Origin: Streptomyces clavuligerus | Lineage (GTDB): Bacteria > Actinomycetota > Actinomycetes > Streptomycetales > Streptomycetaceae | Length of the DNA: 64,000 nt | Direction of reading: 5' to 3' | Assembly: GCF_005519465.1 (NCBI RefSeq) | Contig: NZ_CP027858.1 | Location: forward strand, 5,939,001 to 6,003,000 | Shown here: positions 38,811 through 48,007 of the stretch, one piece after another | How the letters are laid out: each line of letters begins with the position of its first letter | Position numbering within the stretch: position 1 is the first letter of the stretch | Made by a program: the position numbers and the translations under genes | Notes under the pieces: model-generated | Database searches by the model: none | Seen by the model: the letters and a program-made list of their open reading frames with translations, nothing else | Told to the model about the DNA's origin: nothing

Positions 38811-40391
38811 GTGTTCCATCGAACCTGTCTCCGGGCCTCTGCCGCCCTGGCGTCCATAACCCTGCTGGCCGGGTGCGGGCTGCTCACCGACGAAGCGTCG
38901 GGCGGGAAGAAGAGGATCACTGTCGGCACCACGAGCGAGCCCACCACGCTCGATCCGGCCGAAGCCTGGGACGGTTCCTGGGAGCTGTACCGCAATGTGT
39001 TCCAGACCCTGCTCAGCCTGCCCACAGGGAGCACAAGTCCACAGCCCGACGCCGCGAAGAGCTGCGGTTTCGTGGACGCGGGCCATCGCGTCTACAGCTG
39101 TGAGCTGCGGGAGGGCCTGGAGTTCTCCAACGGGGAGAAACTCGACGCCGCGGCGGTCAAGCACTCCATCGACCGCATCGTGACCATCGACAGACGGGGC
39201 GGTCCCCGCGGCCTGCTGAACTCGCTCGACCGCATCGAGGTGACCGGAGAGCGGACGGTCCGGTTCCGGCTGAAGTCCGCGGACGCCACCTTCCCCTTCA
39301 TCCTCGCGACCCCGGCGACCTCCCTCGTACCGCCCGGCGAGTACCCCGCCGACCGGCCGCGCCGGGACGGCCGGCTGACCGGCTCGGGGCCCTATGTCCT
39401 GGAGGCGTACGCCGCGGGGGAGCGGGCGGAGCTGAAACGGAACAAGAACTACCGGGGCTTCGCCGAGCGCAGAAACGATGCCGTGACCATCCGTTACTAC
39501 CGGGACTCCGACTCCATGGTGAAGGCGCTGGAGGACGAGCGCGTCGACCTCACCTACCGGGGACTGGGCGCGCAGGACGTCGTGGACCTCCAGCAGCAGG
39601 GGACGCGGGACAGCCGGCTGCGGCTCGTGGAGACGGTCGGCGCGGACATCCGCTACCTCGTCTTCAACGCGAAGGACCCCCAGGCGGGCAAGCTCGCCGT
39701 GCGGCGGGCCGTCGCCCAGCTCGTCGACCGGGGCGCGCTGGTCTCGAAGGTCTACCACGGCACCGCGGAGCCGCTGTACTCGATGGTTCCCAAGGGGATC
39801 GCCGGGCACAGCACCGTCTTCTTCGACCGCTACGGCGAGCCGGACACCGCCAAGGCGCGCGAGATCCTGCGGGACGCGGGCATCACCGCGCCGGTCGAGC
39901 TGGAGCTGTGGTTCACGACGGACCGCTACGGCTCGGCGACCCGCGCGGAGTTCGCCGAGCTGAAGCGGCAGCTCGAAGCGTCCGGACTGTTCCGGGTCAC
40001 CGTTCAGGGCAGGCCGGAGCAGGAGTTCAAACGCGGCTACACCTCCGCCCGCTACCCGGTCTTCGGCCGGGGCTGGTTCCCCGACTTCCCCGACCCGGAC
40101 AACTTCATCGCCCCGTTCGTCGGCGAGAACAATGTGCTCGCCACTCCGTACGAGAGCACCGAGATCACGGACGAGCTGCTGCCCGCGTCCCGGCGGGAGA
40201 CCGACCGGGGAGCGGTGACCAAGGACTTCGAACGGGCGCAGGAGATCATCGCGAAGGACGTACGGCTGCTGCCGCTGTGGCAGGGCAAGCTGTATCTCGC
40301 GGTGAGCGAGGAGATCGGCGGCGGTGAGCGGGCCCTCGACCCGCAGACCGTCATGCAGCTGTGGGAGCTGTACCGCAAGGCGAGCTGGTAG
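38811..40391 (+). CDS. ABC-transporter solute-binding lipoprotein, family 5 (peptide type)
   Basis: A 526-aa secreted lipoprotein with signal MFHRTCLRASAALASITLLAGC (lipobox LAGC) and an SBP_bac_5 domain, TLDPAEAWDGSWELYRNVFQTLL at the start and FPDPDNFIAPF near the end. It would capture oligopeptides or similar solutes. No permease or ATPase gene adjoins, so it is an orphan. Usual oligopeptide operons carry these genes next to the binding protein. GTG start with GAGGAG 7 nt upstream. Confidence 0.9.
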   Translation: MFHRTCLRASAALASITLLAGCGLLTDEASGGKKRITVGTTSEPTTLDPAEAWDGSWELYRNVFQTLLSLPTGSTSPQPDAAKSCGFVDAGHRVYSCELREGLEFSNGEKLDAAAVKHSIDRIVTIDRRGGPRGLLNSLDRIEVTGERTVRFRLKSADATFPFILATPATSLVPPGEYPADRPRRDGRLTGSGPYVLEAYAAGERAELKRNKNYRGFAERRNDAVTIRYYRDSDSMVKALEDERVDLTYRGLGAQDVVDLQQQGTRDSRLRLVETVGADIRYLVFNAKDPQAGKLAVRRAVAQLVDRGALVSKVYHGTAEPLYSMVPKGIAGHSTVFFDRYGEPDTAKAREILRDAGITAPVELELWFTTDRYGSATRAEFAELKRQLEASGLFRVTVQGRPEQEFKRGYTSARYPVFGRGWFPDFPDPDNFIAPFVGENNVLATPYESTEITDELLPASRRETDRGAVTKDFERAQEIIAKDVRLLPLWQGKLYLAVSEEIGGGERALDPQTVMQLWELYRKASW

Positions 40392-40461
40392 CCGGCAGCC
40401 GGTGGTCGGCGGCGCCGCCGGACGCCGTTCGCGCGGGGTTGGTCCGGCCTCGGGGAGCCCG

Positions 40462-40484
40462 TTGTCAGTGGCTCCCGGTAGGTT
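40462..40484 (+). promoter_or_regulatory. PafBC/RecA-NDp-type promoter for ung
   Basis: TTGTCAGTG, 8-nt spacer GCTCCCGG, TAGGTT: an exact match to the actinobacterial DNA-damage promoter pattern. Expected start is near 40491, 33 nt before the ung GTG. Confidence 0.85.
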
Positions 40485-40523
40485 CTGTGATCAGCAACTG
40501 AAAGCGTTCCGGAGGTTCTTGAC

Positions 40524-41219
40524 GTGACCGACACCGACCTGCTGCCCGAGTCCTGGCGTGGCGTCCTCGGCGATGAACTGGCCCAGCCCTGGTTCAAGGA
40601 GCTGACCGAGTTCGTGGCGGAGGAGCGGACGAAGGGGGCGGTCTATCCGCCGCGCGAAGAGGTCTTCGCCGCCCTGGAGGCCACCCCGTACGACAAGGTC
40701 AAGGTGCTCATCCTGGGGCAGGACCCCTACCACGGCGAGGGCCAGGGGCACGGGCTCTGCTTCTCCGTGCGGCCGGGCGTCAGGATTCCGCCGTCCCTGC
40801 GGAACATCTACAAGGAGATGCACACCGAGCTGGGCCTGCCCATCCCGGACAACGGCTATCTGATGCCCTGGGCCCAGCAGGGCGTCCTGCTGCTCAACGC
40901 GGTGCTGACCGTGCGGGCGGGCGAGGCCAATTCCCACAAGGGCAAGGGCTGGGAGAAGGTGACCGACGCGGTGATCAGGGCGGTGGCCGAGCGGCCCGAC
41001 CCGGCGGTCTTCGTCCTCTGGGGCAATTACGCGCAGAAGAAGCTGCCGCTGATCGACGAGACCCGCCATGTGGTGGTCAAGGGGGCGCACCCCTCGCCGC
41101 TGTCGGCGAAGAAGTTCTTCGGCTCCCACCCCTTCACCCAGATCAACGAGGCGGTGGCCGCGCAGGGGCACGAGCCCATCGACTGGCGCATCCCGGACCT
41201 CGGTCCGTCGGCCTCCTGA
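40524..41219 (+). CDS. ung: Uracil-DNA glycosylase
   Basis: A 231-aa family-1 UDG that removes uracil from DNA in base-excision repair. Catalytic GQDPYHGEGQGHGLCFSV (D67), VLLLNAVLTV, and the leucine-loop HPSPLSAKKFFGSHPF are all present. Complete length for the family. GTG with GGAGG before it. Damage-type promoter upstream. Confidence 0.97.
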   Translation: MTDTDLLPESWRGVLGDELAQPWFKELTEFVAEERTKGAVYPPREEVFAALEATPYDKVKVLILGQDPYHGEGQGHGLCFSVRPGVRIPPSLRNIYKEMHTELGLPIPDNGYLMPWAQQGVLLLNAVLTVRAGEANSHKGKGWEKVTDAVIRAVAERPDPAVFVLWGNYAQKKLPLIDETRHVVVKGAHPSPLSAKKFFGSHPFTQINEAVAAQGHEPIDWRIPDLGPSAS

Positions 41220-41449
41220 GGACGGCCCCCGCCGCGGCCCAGGCTCCCCCTGGGCCGCTCCCCGGCGGGCCGGTGGCGCCCTCCCGTGCGGGACGGAGGC
41301 CCACCGGTACGGGCCCCGGGCGGGGTCGATCCTGTGCGGGTTCGCTCCGGGTGGCTTAGCGTCGTTTCGCGTGGACCCTCCGCCCCCGCGGGGCGCGGAG
41401 AGCCTCGCGGATCGTCGTCGCCGTGCGCGGTACGGACGCGGGAGGCCGC

Positions 41450-41905
41450 ATGAGGGAGCAGGAGGCGTCGGACGACGCCGTGATGACCCGGATCGGGCAG
41501 GCGGTCATCCTGCTGCACGGGGGCGACCGGGAGGAGGCGCGGAACCGGTTCGGCGCGCTCTGGTCGGAGATCGGGGCCTCGGCCGACGCCTTCCGCCGCT
41601 GCGCGCTGGCCCACTATCTGGCCGACGCCCAGGACGACCCGGGGGACGAGCTGGCCTGGGACCTCAGGGCGCTGGCGGCGGCCGACGGGGGCGGCGCCGG
41701 GGCGGCGATCCGGGCCTTCTACCCCGCGCTCCATCTCAATCTCGCCGCCGACTATCTGAAGCTCCAGCGCCCCGGGGCGGCCCGTATCCATCTGGACCGG
41801 GCGCGCGAGGCGATGGCGGCCCTGGGGGACGGGGGACACGGCCCCGGGGTCCGCACCGCCGTGGAGCGGCTGGAACGCAGACTCGCCGAGGCCGAGGAGT
41901 GCTGA
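41450..41905 (+). CDS. Tetratricopeptide-like conserved protein
   Basis: A 151-aa all-helical protein with two or three helical repeats of TPR character (QAVILLHGGDREEARNRFGALWSEIG and LNLAADYLKLQRPGAARIHLDRAREAMAAL), probably a protein-binding scaffold. Its partner is unknown. ATG after GGGAGG at 4 nt; a longer reading from a GTG at 41423 has no ribosome site. It ends in a charged helix. Confidence 0.75.
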   Translation: MREQEASDDAVMTRIGQAVILLHGGDREEARNRFGALWSEIGASADAFRRCALAHYLADAQDDPGDELAWDLRALAAADGGGAGAAIRAFYPALHLNLAADYLKLQRPGAARIHLDRAREAMAALGDGGHGPGVRTAVERLERRLAEAEEC

Positions 41906-42016
41906 CCCGCACAGGCCCGCACGGGGCTCGGCCCGGGGCTCGCGTGCGCCCCGGAGCGCGGGGCCGGACGCTTGACGGGCGCGGTGCGGCGGCCGGTCCG
42001 GGGCCGCCGGTCCCGG

Positions 42017-42523
42017 TCAGCGGCCGGTGAGCCTGCCGTAGACCTGGCGGCACGCCCTGGACTGGGCGCTCTCCCGCCGCCAGCCGCCGTGGGCCTCGCC
42101 CAGACGGCAGACGTCCGGTGGGAGCACGACCCGCGGCGGCGCCGGGACCCGGCGGGGCCGGGGCGCCGGACGGGGGAGGGTCCGGGGCGCGCCCCGGACC
42201 CCGGCGGCCGTCGGGGGACGGACCCGTTCCGCCGCCGGAGCAGGTACGGGAGCGGGCGGCGGGGGCGGCGGAAGCGGGGCGGTGCCCCCGGCCGCTGAGT
42301 CGGGCGGAGGCGGGTCGACCGGCTCGTCCGGCGCCGCCCGCAGCACCTCCCGGGCGGGCCCCTGCACGATCCGCGCGTCGGCGGTCGGCTCCGGACGGCC
42401 GCCGCGCGGCGGCGGCCCGGAGGGCGGCGGCTCCACGGTCACACAGCCGGAGAGCGCGAGCTGGGCCATGACCCAGACGGCGAGCGAGACCACGGCCTTT
42501 GTCGTGGTTGTCGTACGGTCCAC
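42017..42523 (-). CDS. Proline-rich lipoprotein, hypothetical
   Basis: A 168-aa exported lipoprotein: signal with lipobox VWVMAQLALSGC, then a long Pro/Ala/Arg low-complexity stretch (CVTVEPPPSGPPPRGGRPEP onward), and a conserved C-terminal block ending in the CRQVYGRLTG segment with two cysteines (DVCRLGEAHGG and ACRQVYG). This streptomycete family has no known function. A GTG start at 42523 fits the signal peptide; an ATG 16 codons earlier is possible. Confidence 0.75.
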   Translation of the reverse strand: MDRTTTTTKAVVSLAVWVMAQLALSGCVTVEPPPSGPPPRGGRPEPTADARIVQGPAREVLRAAPDEPVDPPPPDSAAGGTAPLPPPPPPAPVPAPAAERVRPPTAAGVRGAPRTLPRPAPRPRRVPAPPRVVLPPDVCRLGEAHGGWRRESAQSRACRQVYGRLTGR

Positions 42524-42686
42524 AGCCGCCACTGTGGACCGTCGGCGGCCCTCTGGACAGGGGAAGGACACACAAGGGCCCGCACGGGTGACCCCAGGTC
42601 AGCCGGGCGGGTCGGGCTGCCCCGGACCCGCCCCCGTATGCTGACCGGGCGCCGCACGGGCGCCAGGGCTGTCGGGGAGGCATCGG

Positions 42687-43598
42687 GTGAAGGTCGGCTG
42701 CATCGGACTCGGAGACATCGCGCAGAAGGCGTATCTGCCCGTCCTCGGCACCATCCCCGGCGTCGAACTGCACCTCCAGACCCGGACCCCCGCCACTCTG
42801 GACCGGGTCGGCGACGCGTACCACGTCCCCGGGGAACGGCGGCACACCACCCTGGAGTCGCTGCTCGCCCAGGGGCTCGACGCCGCGCTCGTCCACGCCC
42901 CGACCGAGACCCACCCCGGGATCGTGACGGCGCTGCTGGACGCCGGGGTGGCGACCTACGTCGACAAGCCGCTCGCCTATGAACTCGGCGCGGCGGAACG
43001 GCTGGTGCGCCTCGCCGAGGAGCGCGGCACCACGCTCACCGTGGGCTTCAACCGCCGTCACGCGCCCGCCTACGCCCAGTGCCGTGAACACCCGCGCGAT
43101 CTGATCCTCCTGCAGAAGAACCGCGTCGGGCTCGCCGAGGACGCGCGCACGCTCGTCTACGACGACTTCATCCATGTCGTGGACACCCTGCGTTTCCTGG
43201 TGCCCGGCACCGTCGACCACACCGACGTGCGCGCCAAGGTCGTCGACGGGCTCGTCCACCATGTGATGCTCCAGCTCTCCGGCGACGGATTCACCGCCAT
43301 CGGGGTGATGAACCGCAAGAGCGGTTCCACCCAGGAGATCCTGGAGGTCTCCGGCCAGGACACCAAGCGCGAGGTGCGCGATATCGCCGAGATCGTCGAC
43401 CACAAGGGGCAGCCCAGCGTCCGCAGGCGCGGCGACTGGGTCCCGGTCGCCCGGCAGCGCGGCATCGAGCAGGTGGTGCTCTCCTTCCTGGACGCGGTGC
43501 GCGCGGGGACGGTCCTCAGCGCACGGGACGCCCTGCTCACCCATGAGCTGTGCGAACGGGTGGTGCTCGGGATCCAGGAGCGCTCGGCCCGTCCCTGA
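42687..43598 (+). CDS. Gfo/Idh/MocA family oxidoreductase
   Basis: A 303-aa NAD(P)-dependent dehydrogenase. The Rossmann fold (1-120) begins KVGCIGLGDIAQKAYLPVL, and the EKP-type lysine motif is VDKPLAYE. The C-terminal domain (125-300) is shorter than in sugar dehydrogenases, including FNRRHAPAYAQCREHPRD and DDFIHVVDTLRF. Likely oxidises or reduces a sugar or cyclitol. GTG with GGGGAGG 6 nt upstream. The reverse strand of its 3' half is open as an extension of the downstream convergent gene. Confidence 0.88.
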   Translation: MKVGCIGLGDIAQKAYLPVLGTIPGVELHLQTRTPATLDRVGDAYHVPGERRHTTLESLLAQGLDAALVHAPTETHPGIVTALLDAGVATYVDKPLAYELGAAERLVRLAEERGTTLTVGFNRRHAPAYAQCREHPRDLILLQKNRVGLAEDARTLVYDDFIHVVDTLRFLVPGTVDHTDVRAKVVDGLVHHVMLQLSGDGFTAIGVMNRKSGSTQEILEVSGQDTKREVRDIAEIVDHKGQPSVRRRGDWVPVARQRGIEQVVLSFLDAVRAGTVLSARDALLTHELCERVVLGIQERSARP

Positions 43599-45244
43599 CC
43601 CGCCGCCCCCGGGCCGCGTCCCCGACCGCCTGCCTGCCCCGGGTCCCGTTCCCGACCCGCTGACCGGCCCGGTCTCCGCTGGTGTCCGGCCGCCCGGCCC
43701 GCGCCCCCTCCCCGGTCCGTGTCCTGCCCCCGGTCCGCGCGGCGGATCAGCCGCAGTCCGCCGCCCGCCGCGCCCCACGCCGACAGGGCGATCAGCGCGG
43801 CGCCCGCCGACCAGTTCCCGAGCCGGACGTACGCTGTCATCCCTTGTACGAGCGGGACCTCGTACACCGCCGCCGCGCTCGTCTCCGTGGACAGCGCCGG
43901 GCCGATCCGCCCGCCGTCCGCGCCATGGACGGCGGAGACCCCGGTGAGGGTGGCGTGCGCCACCGGGCGGCCGGTCTCGGCGGCCCGCAGCGCGGCGAGC
44001 GAGGCGTGCTGCTCGGGCGCCCAGCCGCTCTGGAAGGTCGAGGTCGCGGACTGCACGACCAGAAGGTCCGCCCCGTCCCGCACCAGCCGTCGGCCCATGT
44101 CGGGGAAGGCCGACTCGAAACAGACCAGCGGCCCCACCCGGGGCCGCGCGCCGGAGAGCGTCAGCACCACCGGCCGGGTGCCGCGCGACCGGTCCTCGGC
44201 CGCGGCCTTCCCCACGGATGTCGCCCAGCCGAGGAGCCCCCGGGCCGGGACGTACTCACCGAACGGAACCAGCCGCATCTTGTCGTAGCGTTCCCCCGTC
44301 GGCCCCTGCGGCCCCACCAGTACCGCGCTCTTGAAGATCCCCCCACCGCCGGCGCCGGTGCGCCGCGCGTCCACATTGACCAGGAGATCCGCCCCCACCG
44401 CACGGGAGAGCGCCGCGAGCCGCGCGGCGAGATCCGGCCGCTGCCCGAGATCCGCGCCCACGCTGCTCTCGCCCCACACCACCAGATCGGGATCGCGCCC
44501 GGCGAGCGTACGGGTCAGCTCCTCCGCCCGCGCGAACCGCCGGTCGGCCCCGTCCGGCCCGTCGAAGACCCCCGGCTGGACGAGGGCGATCCGGGCCCGG
44601 CCCGCCTCCCCGGGGCGCGGGGCCCCGGCCGCGCCCGCGGTGACCAGGACGGCCCCGAGCACCGCCGCGCAGACCACCGCCGTACGGGTACGGGGCAGCG
44701 CGACCACCTCGGTGACAGCCGTGTTCACCGCCACCACCAGCAGACTCAGCAGCCACACCCCGCCGAGGGACGCCAGCCGCAGCGCCGGGTCGATCCGCCA
44801 CTCGGCGGCCCCCAGCAGCCCCCAGGGCCCGCCGAGCCCCTCCCAGGAGCGGATCAGCTCGATCAGCAGCCAGCCCGAGGGGAGCACGACGAGGGCCGCG
44901 AGCGCCCGGCCGGGGCCCGGGCCCCGCAGCAGGGAGCGGACGAGCAGCCCCCAGGGGGCCCAGAGCAGCCCGAGCAGCGCCCCCAGCACCACGGTGAAGA
45001 CATGCAGGCTGGGTATCAGCCAGTGGTGCACGGCGACGATGAAACCGAGGCCGCCGAGCCAGCCCTCGACAGCGGCCCGCCGCCCCGTCGGTGCGGTCCG
45101 CAGCAGCAGCATCCACGGGACGAGCGCGAGGAACGCCCACCACCACAGGGACGGCTCGGGAAAGGCGAGCACGGGCAGCGCACCGGCGACGACCGCGGCG
45201 GCGGAGCGCCGGGCGGATCTCGCCACGCCGCTCGTGAACTGCAC
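43157..45244 (-). CDS. lnt: Apolipoprotein N-acyltransferase, with extended antisense C-terminus
   Basis: A membrane enzyme that N-acylates the lipobox cysteine of mature lipoproteins. About eight helices in the first 200 residues, then a nitrilase-like domain with Glu-Lys-Cys triad visible as WGESSVGAD, DKMRLVPFGEYVP and CFESAFPD, then a last helix near residue 500. The family normally ends there. In this frame there is no stop, and 190 more residues of low-complexity, Arg-rich sequence run antisense through the 3' half of the convergent oxidoreductase gene. These residues are probably not functional. GTG start after GAGGAGG. Confidence 0.8.
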   Translation of the reverse strand: MQFTSGVARSARRSAAAVVAGALPVLAFPEPSLWWWAFLALVPWMLLLRTAPTGRRAAVEGWLGGLGFIVAVHHWLIPSLHVFTVVLGALLGLLWAPWGLLVRSLLRGPGPGRALAALVVLPSGWLLIELIRSWEGLGGPWGLLGAAEWRIDPALRLASLGGVWLLSLLVVAVNTAVTEVVALPRTRTAVVCAAVLGAVLVTAGAAGAPRPGEAGRARIALVQPGVFDGPDGADRRFARAEELTRTLAGRDPDLVVWGESSVGADLGQRPDLAARLAALSRAVGADLLVNVDARRTGAGGGGIFKSAVLVGPQGPTGERYDKMRLVPFGEYVPARGLLGWATSVGKAAAEDRSRGTRPVVLTLSGARPRVGPLVCFESAFPDMGRRLVRDGADLLVVQSATSTFQSGWAPEQHASLAALRAAETGRPVAHATLTGVSAVHGADGGRIGPALSTETSAAAVYEVPLVQGMTAYVRLGNWSAGAALIALSAWGAAGGGLRLIRRADRGQDTDRGGGAGRAAGHQRRPGRSAGRERDPGQAGGRGRGPGAAGQGRAERSWIPSTTRSHSSWVSRASRALRTVPARTASRKESTTCSMPRCRATGTQSPRLRTLGCPLWSTISAISRTSRLVSWPETSRISWVEPLLRFITPMAVNPSPESWSITWWTSPSTTLARTSVWSTVPGTRKRRVSTTWMKSS

Positions 45245-45340
45245 GGCCGCGCCTCCTCGTCCCCTCCCGGAAGAGTTCCCTCCAGTGTCGCCGGGTGCGT
45301 GGCCCGCCTCAACACGGCCCCGGTGCCGCGGCGGGACGTC

Positions 45341-45862
45341 TCAGCCGCCGCCCGCCGCCTCCCGGGGCTCCGCGCCGAGCCCGGAATCCGTCCCACCGCC
45401 TTGGCCCCCCTCGGCCCGCGGCCCGGGCCCCTGGCGCCACTTCTCCTCGATGACCAGGGAACTCAGCCGCCAGCCCGCGTCCGTCCGCACCGCTCCGAAG
45501 GCGTACCGCCCGCCGGAGACATGGGTGTCGCCGGACGCCCGTCCCATCGGGTTGAGGTAGTCCGCCCGTACCTCGGCGGAATCCCCGGGGTAGCCGCCCA
45601 GATCCTGGAGCCGCAGCCGTCGGTTGACGATGAGGTGCTGGCGTACGGGAAAGAGGGTCATGGCCCGCGCCACCCACGCGGCGGCCTCGGCGGCGGGGGC
45701 GGCGATCCCGCCCGCGCCGCGGTAGTCGATCCGGGCGTCCTCCGTGAACAGGGCCCGGAAGGCGGCCCAGTCCCCGTCGTCCACGGCTGCCGCGTAGCCG
45801 CTGATCAAATCGTCGATGGCCAGCCGGTCCAGCACCGTCGCGAGATCCACGCGCTGTGTCAT
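45341..45862 (-). CDS. NTF2-like (SnoaL) family protein
   Basis: A 173-aa cone-fold protein with the start VDLATVLDRLAIDDLISGYAAAVDDGDWAAFRALF, a beta-sheet core (YRGAGGIAAPAAEAAAWVARAM...) and a YAFGAVRTDAGWRLSSLVIEEKWR end strand, followed by a Gly/Pro tail. The fold binds small hydrophobic ligands or catalyses isomerisation. No specific substrate can be given. ATG just before the long upstream Arg/Pro region. Confidence 0.8.
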   Translation of the reverse strand: MTQRVDLATVLDRLAIDDLISGYAAAVDDGDWAAFRALFTEDARIDYRGAGGIAAPAAEAAAWVARAMTLFPVRQHLIVNRRLRLQDLGGYPGDSAEVRADYLNPMGRASGDTHVSGGRYAFGAVRTDAGWRLSSLVIEEKWRQGPGPRAEGGQGGGTDSGLGAEPREAAGGG

Positions 45863-45999
45863 CGCCTCAGTGTCGGCCCCGCCCCGGCCCGGAGCCAAGA
45901 GCCGTGCGCCGGGGGAAACGCGTGGGCCGGGAGCCCCGGGGGCGTGCGGACCGGGCCGTCCGCCCCCGGGGCTCCCGGCCCGGCTCCGCCGGGCGCGGT

Positions 46000-47244
46000 T
46001 CAGCGCCGTACCGCGCGCAGGACCACGAATTTCGGGTCGCTCGCCACGACCTCGGCATTCCCGAAGAGACGGCGCAGCCGTACGTGATAGCCGAGATGGC
46101 GGTTCCCGATGACCCACAGCTCACCCCCGGGCCGCAGGGCCCGCCGGGCGCCGGAGAACATCCGCCGGGCGGTGGTGTCGGTGGTGGCGCGGTGCGAGTG
46201 GAACGGGGGGTTGTTGAGCACCAGGTCCACGGAGGCGTCCGGCACCGGGTCCATCCCGTCCCCGACGAGGAAACGGGCGGGTGCGCCGCCGGTGACATTG
46301 GCGCGGTAGGTGGCCTCGGCGGAGGCCACGGCCGAGTACGACTCGTCGATGAAGGTCACCGACGCCCCGGGGTCGGCCAGCGCGACCGCCGTGCCGACGA
46401 CACCGTTGCCGCAGCCCAGGTCCACCACCTGGACCGGTCCCGCGCGCTCGGGCAGGCTGCGCAGGAACAGCCGGGTGCCGATGTCGAGCCGGTCGGCGCA
46501 GAAGATGCCCGCGTGGTTGGTCACGGTGCGGCCCGCGAGGGCCCCGATGTCCGCGGGCAGGTCGTACCGGAGCGGCCAGGGGCTCGGGCCGGGGGTGAGC
46601 GAGCGGTCCGGCGTGCTGAGGATCAGCCGGGCCTTGCGCACCGCCAGCGAGGTCCGGGTGGGGCCGATGATCCGTTCGAAGAGCCGGAGCGTGGAGGTGT
46701 GGATCTCGCTGACCATGCCGGTGCCGATCACCACGGTGTCCGCGTGGACGGCGGGCGCGAGCCGGTGGAGCTGGTCCTCCAGCAGCGCCAGGCTCTTCGG
46801 TACGCGCACCAGCAGGACGTCGATCCGCTCCGGCGGGGTGTCCCGGGGGGAGAGCAGCCGTACGTCCGCCGCCGCGCCGGAGCCGGGCGGTGTGTTCCGG
46901 GCGAGATTGGCGAGGGTCGCCTGACGGCCGAGGAAGGAGTCGCTGATCTGGCTGATCCGGTCGGCCCCCACGAGCGGGTGGGCCGCGAGCGCCGTCGTGA
47001 GCGCCCCCCAGCGGTCACCGACGACGACCACCGCCCCGGCGGTCCCGGAGAGCGGGCCTGCCCCGCTCTCCGTCCTGGACCCGGCCCTGCCGTCCGGTGT
47101 CCCGGTCTCGGCCTCGGCTTCGGTCTCGGCGAGCCGACGCAGCAGATACTCGTCGGCCGCGTCCCAGGCGCGCAGCGGCTCGCGGGGGTCTTCGGGGAAG
47201 CGGGTGAGGGCGAAGTCGCCCCAGGACGTGCTCAAACGGTTCAT
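46000..47244 (-). CDS. RlmG-like 23S rRNA (guanine-N2) methyltransferase
   Basis: A 414-aa protein with two tandem methyltransferase-like lobes: an N-terminal degenerate lobe (1-180) and a C-terminal active one (about 220-400). SAM-binding VVDLGCGNGVVGTAVALADPG and catalytic NNPPFHSH are intact. Family RsmC/RlmG methylates a guanine in rRNA. RlmG of E. coli acts on 23S G1835, and this protein is a good fit by length and architecture. Located in the same window as a 23S gene, but that is coincidental. ATG start at the first methionine. Confidence 0.85.
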   Translation of the reverse strand: MNRLSTSWGDFALTRFPEDPREPLRAWDAADEYLLRRLAETEAEAETGTPDGRAGSRTESGAGPLSGTAGAVVVVGDRWGALTTALAAHPLVGADRISQISDSFLGRQATLANLARNTPPGSGAAADVRLLSPRDTPPERIDVLLVRVPKSLALLEDQLHRLAPAVHADTVVIGTGMVSEIHTSTLRLFERIIGPTRTSLAVRKARLILSTPDRSLTPGPSPWPLRYDLPADIGALAGRTVTNHAGIFCADRLDIGTRLFLRSLPERAGPVQVVDLGCGNGVVGTAVALADPGASVTFIDESYSAVASAEATYRANVTGGAPARFLVGDGMDPVPDASVDLVLNNPPFHSHRATTDTTARRMFSGARRALRPGGELWVIGNRHLGYHVRLRRLFGNAEVVASDPKFVVLRAVRR

Positions 47245-47373
47245 CGTGCAGTCAGGCTAGCCCAGTGCGCCGCGCGTGATCTCCCCGCGCCGCCCGGCGC
47301 CGCGTGCGCCGGCCTTCCCGTTCTTCGCTTGTGCGATGCGGCCGGGGCCGCCAAGCGGGTGACAGGGTTCCGT

Positions 47374-47565
47374 TCAGGCGGCGGGCTCGACGTTCTCGGC
47401 CCGCTCCAGCGCGGCCGCCGCCCACCTGAGGACGAGCGCCTCGTACTCACCGCGCCGTTCCTCGGGGAGCTGACCGTCGGCCCACAGCTCACGGATGCGA
47501 GCGTTGAGCTCAGCGGCGGACAAGGCGGACAAAGCAGTCTCTGACTCGCGGGGAAGGGGGGACAT
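47374..47565 (-). CDS. Small conserved actinomycete protein, hypothetical
   Basis: A 63-aa acidic protein (MSPLPRESETALSALSAAELNARIRELWADGQLPEE...), mostly helical and Ala/Glu-rich. It resembles short conserved streptomycete proteins of unknown function. A TAATCT element 9 nt before the ATG on the minus strand suggests leaderless transcription. No ribosome site is present. Alternative longer starts upstream in the same frame lack family support. Confidence 0.6.
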   Translation of the reverse strand: MSPLPRESETALSALSAAELNARIRELWADGQLPEERRGEYEALVLRWAAAALERAENVEPAA

Positions 47566-48007
47566 GCCGAACAGATTACGGCCTCGGGGATGGCGCCGTC
47601 TCCCCTGTCGCAGGTGCGGTCGGTCACCCGAATCACCGCTGTCCGGGCACGGATGTCCGTCATCGCCGGGGTGAACTGGGCGATTCCCCGGCGGGCATGG
47701 TGAACCGTGTGTACGAAGAGGGCCCCGCAGAGTGATGAACCTCATGGATTGAGGAGCGCCGACCCGTTCCGCCGGGACGGTCGGCACGGGTCGGCCGTGC
47801 CGTGCCGCAAAGGTCACAGGTGCAACAGCGCGCCGCGGTGAGGGTTTCGGACCTCGTCGCGCCGCGGCGGTGGCCGCCTTGAGGAACCCCTGACGCGTCA
47901 GGTATTGGAATATGTCATATGCACATGTAAGGCTACGGAGTGCGACGGGGGAAACGTTACTGCGGTCCATTCGGAAGGCCGGGTGGACCTGGGGAGGGGA
48001 AGTTTTC
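47566..48007. other. Intergenic region with palindromes
   Basis: About 440 nt between divergent genes. It holds the TGACGCGTCA palindrome (47891-47900) and ATGT-N7-ACAT (47912-47926), a pattern like PadR/LytTR-type sites. No convincing promoter pair was found for the downstream small gene. Confidence 0.4.
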
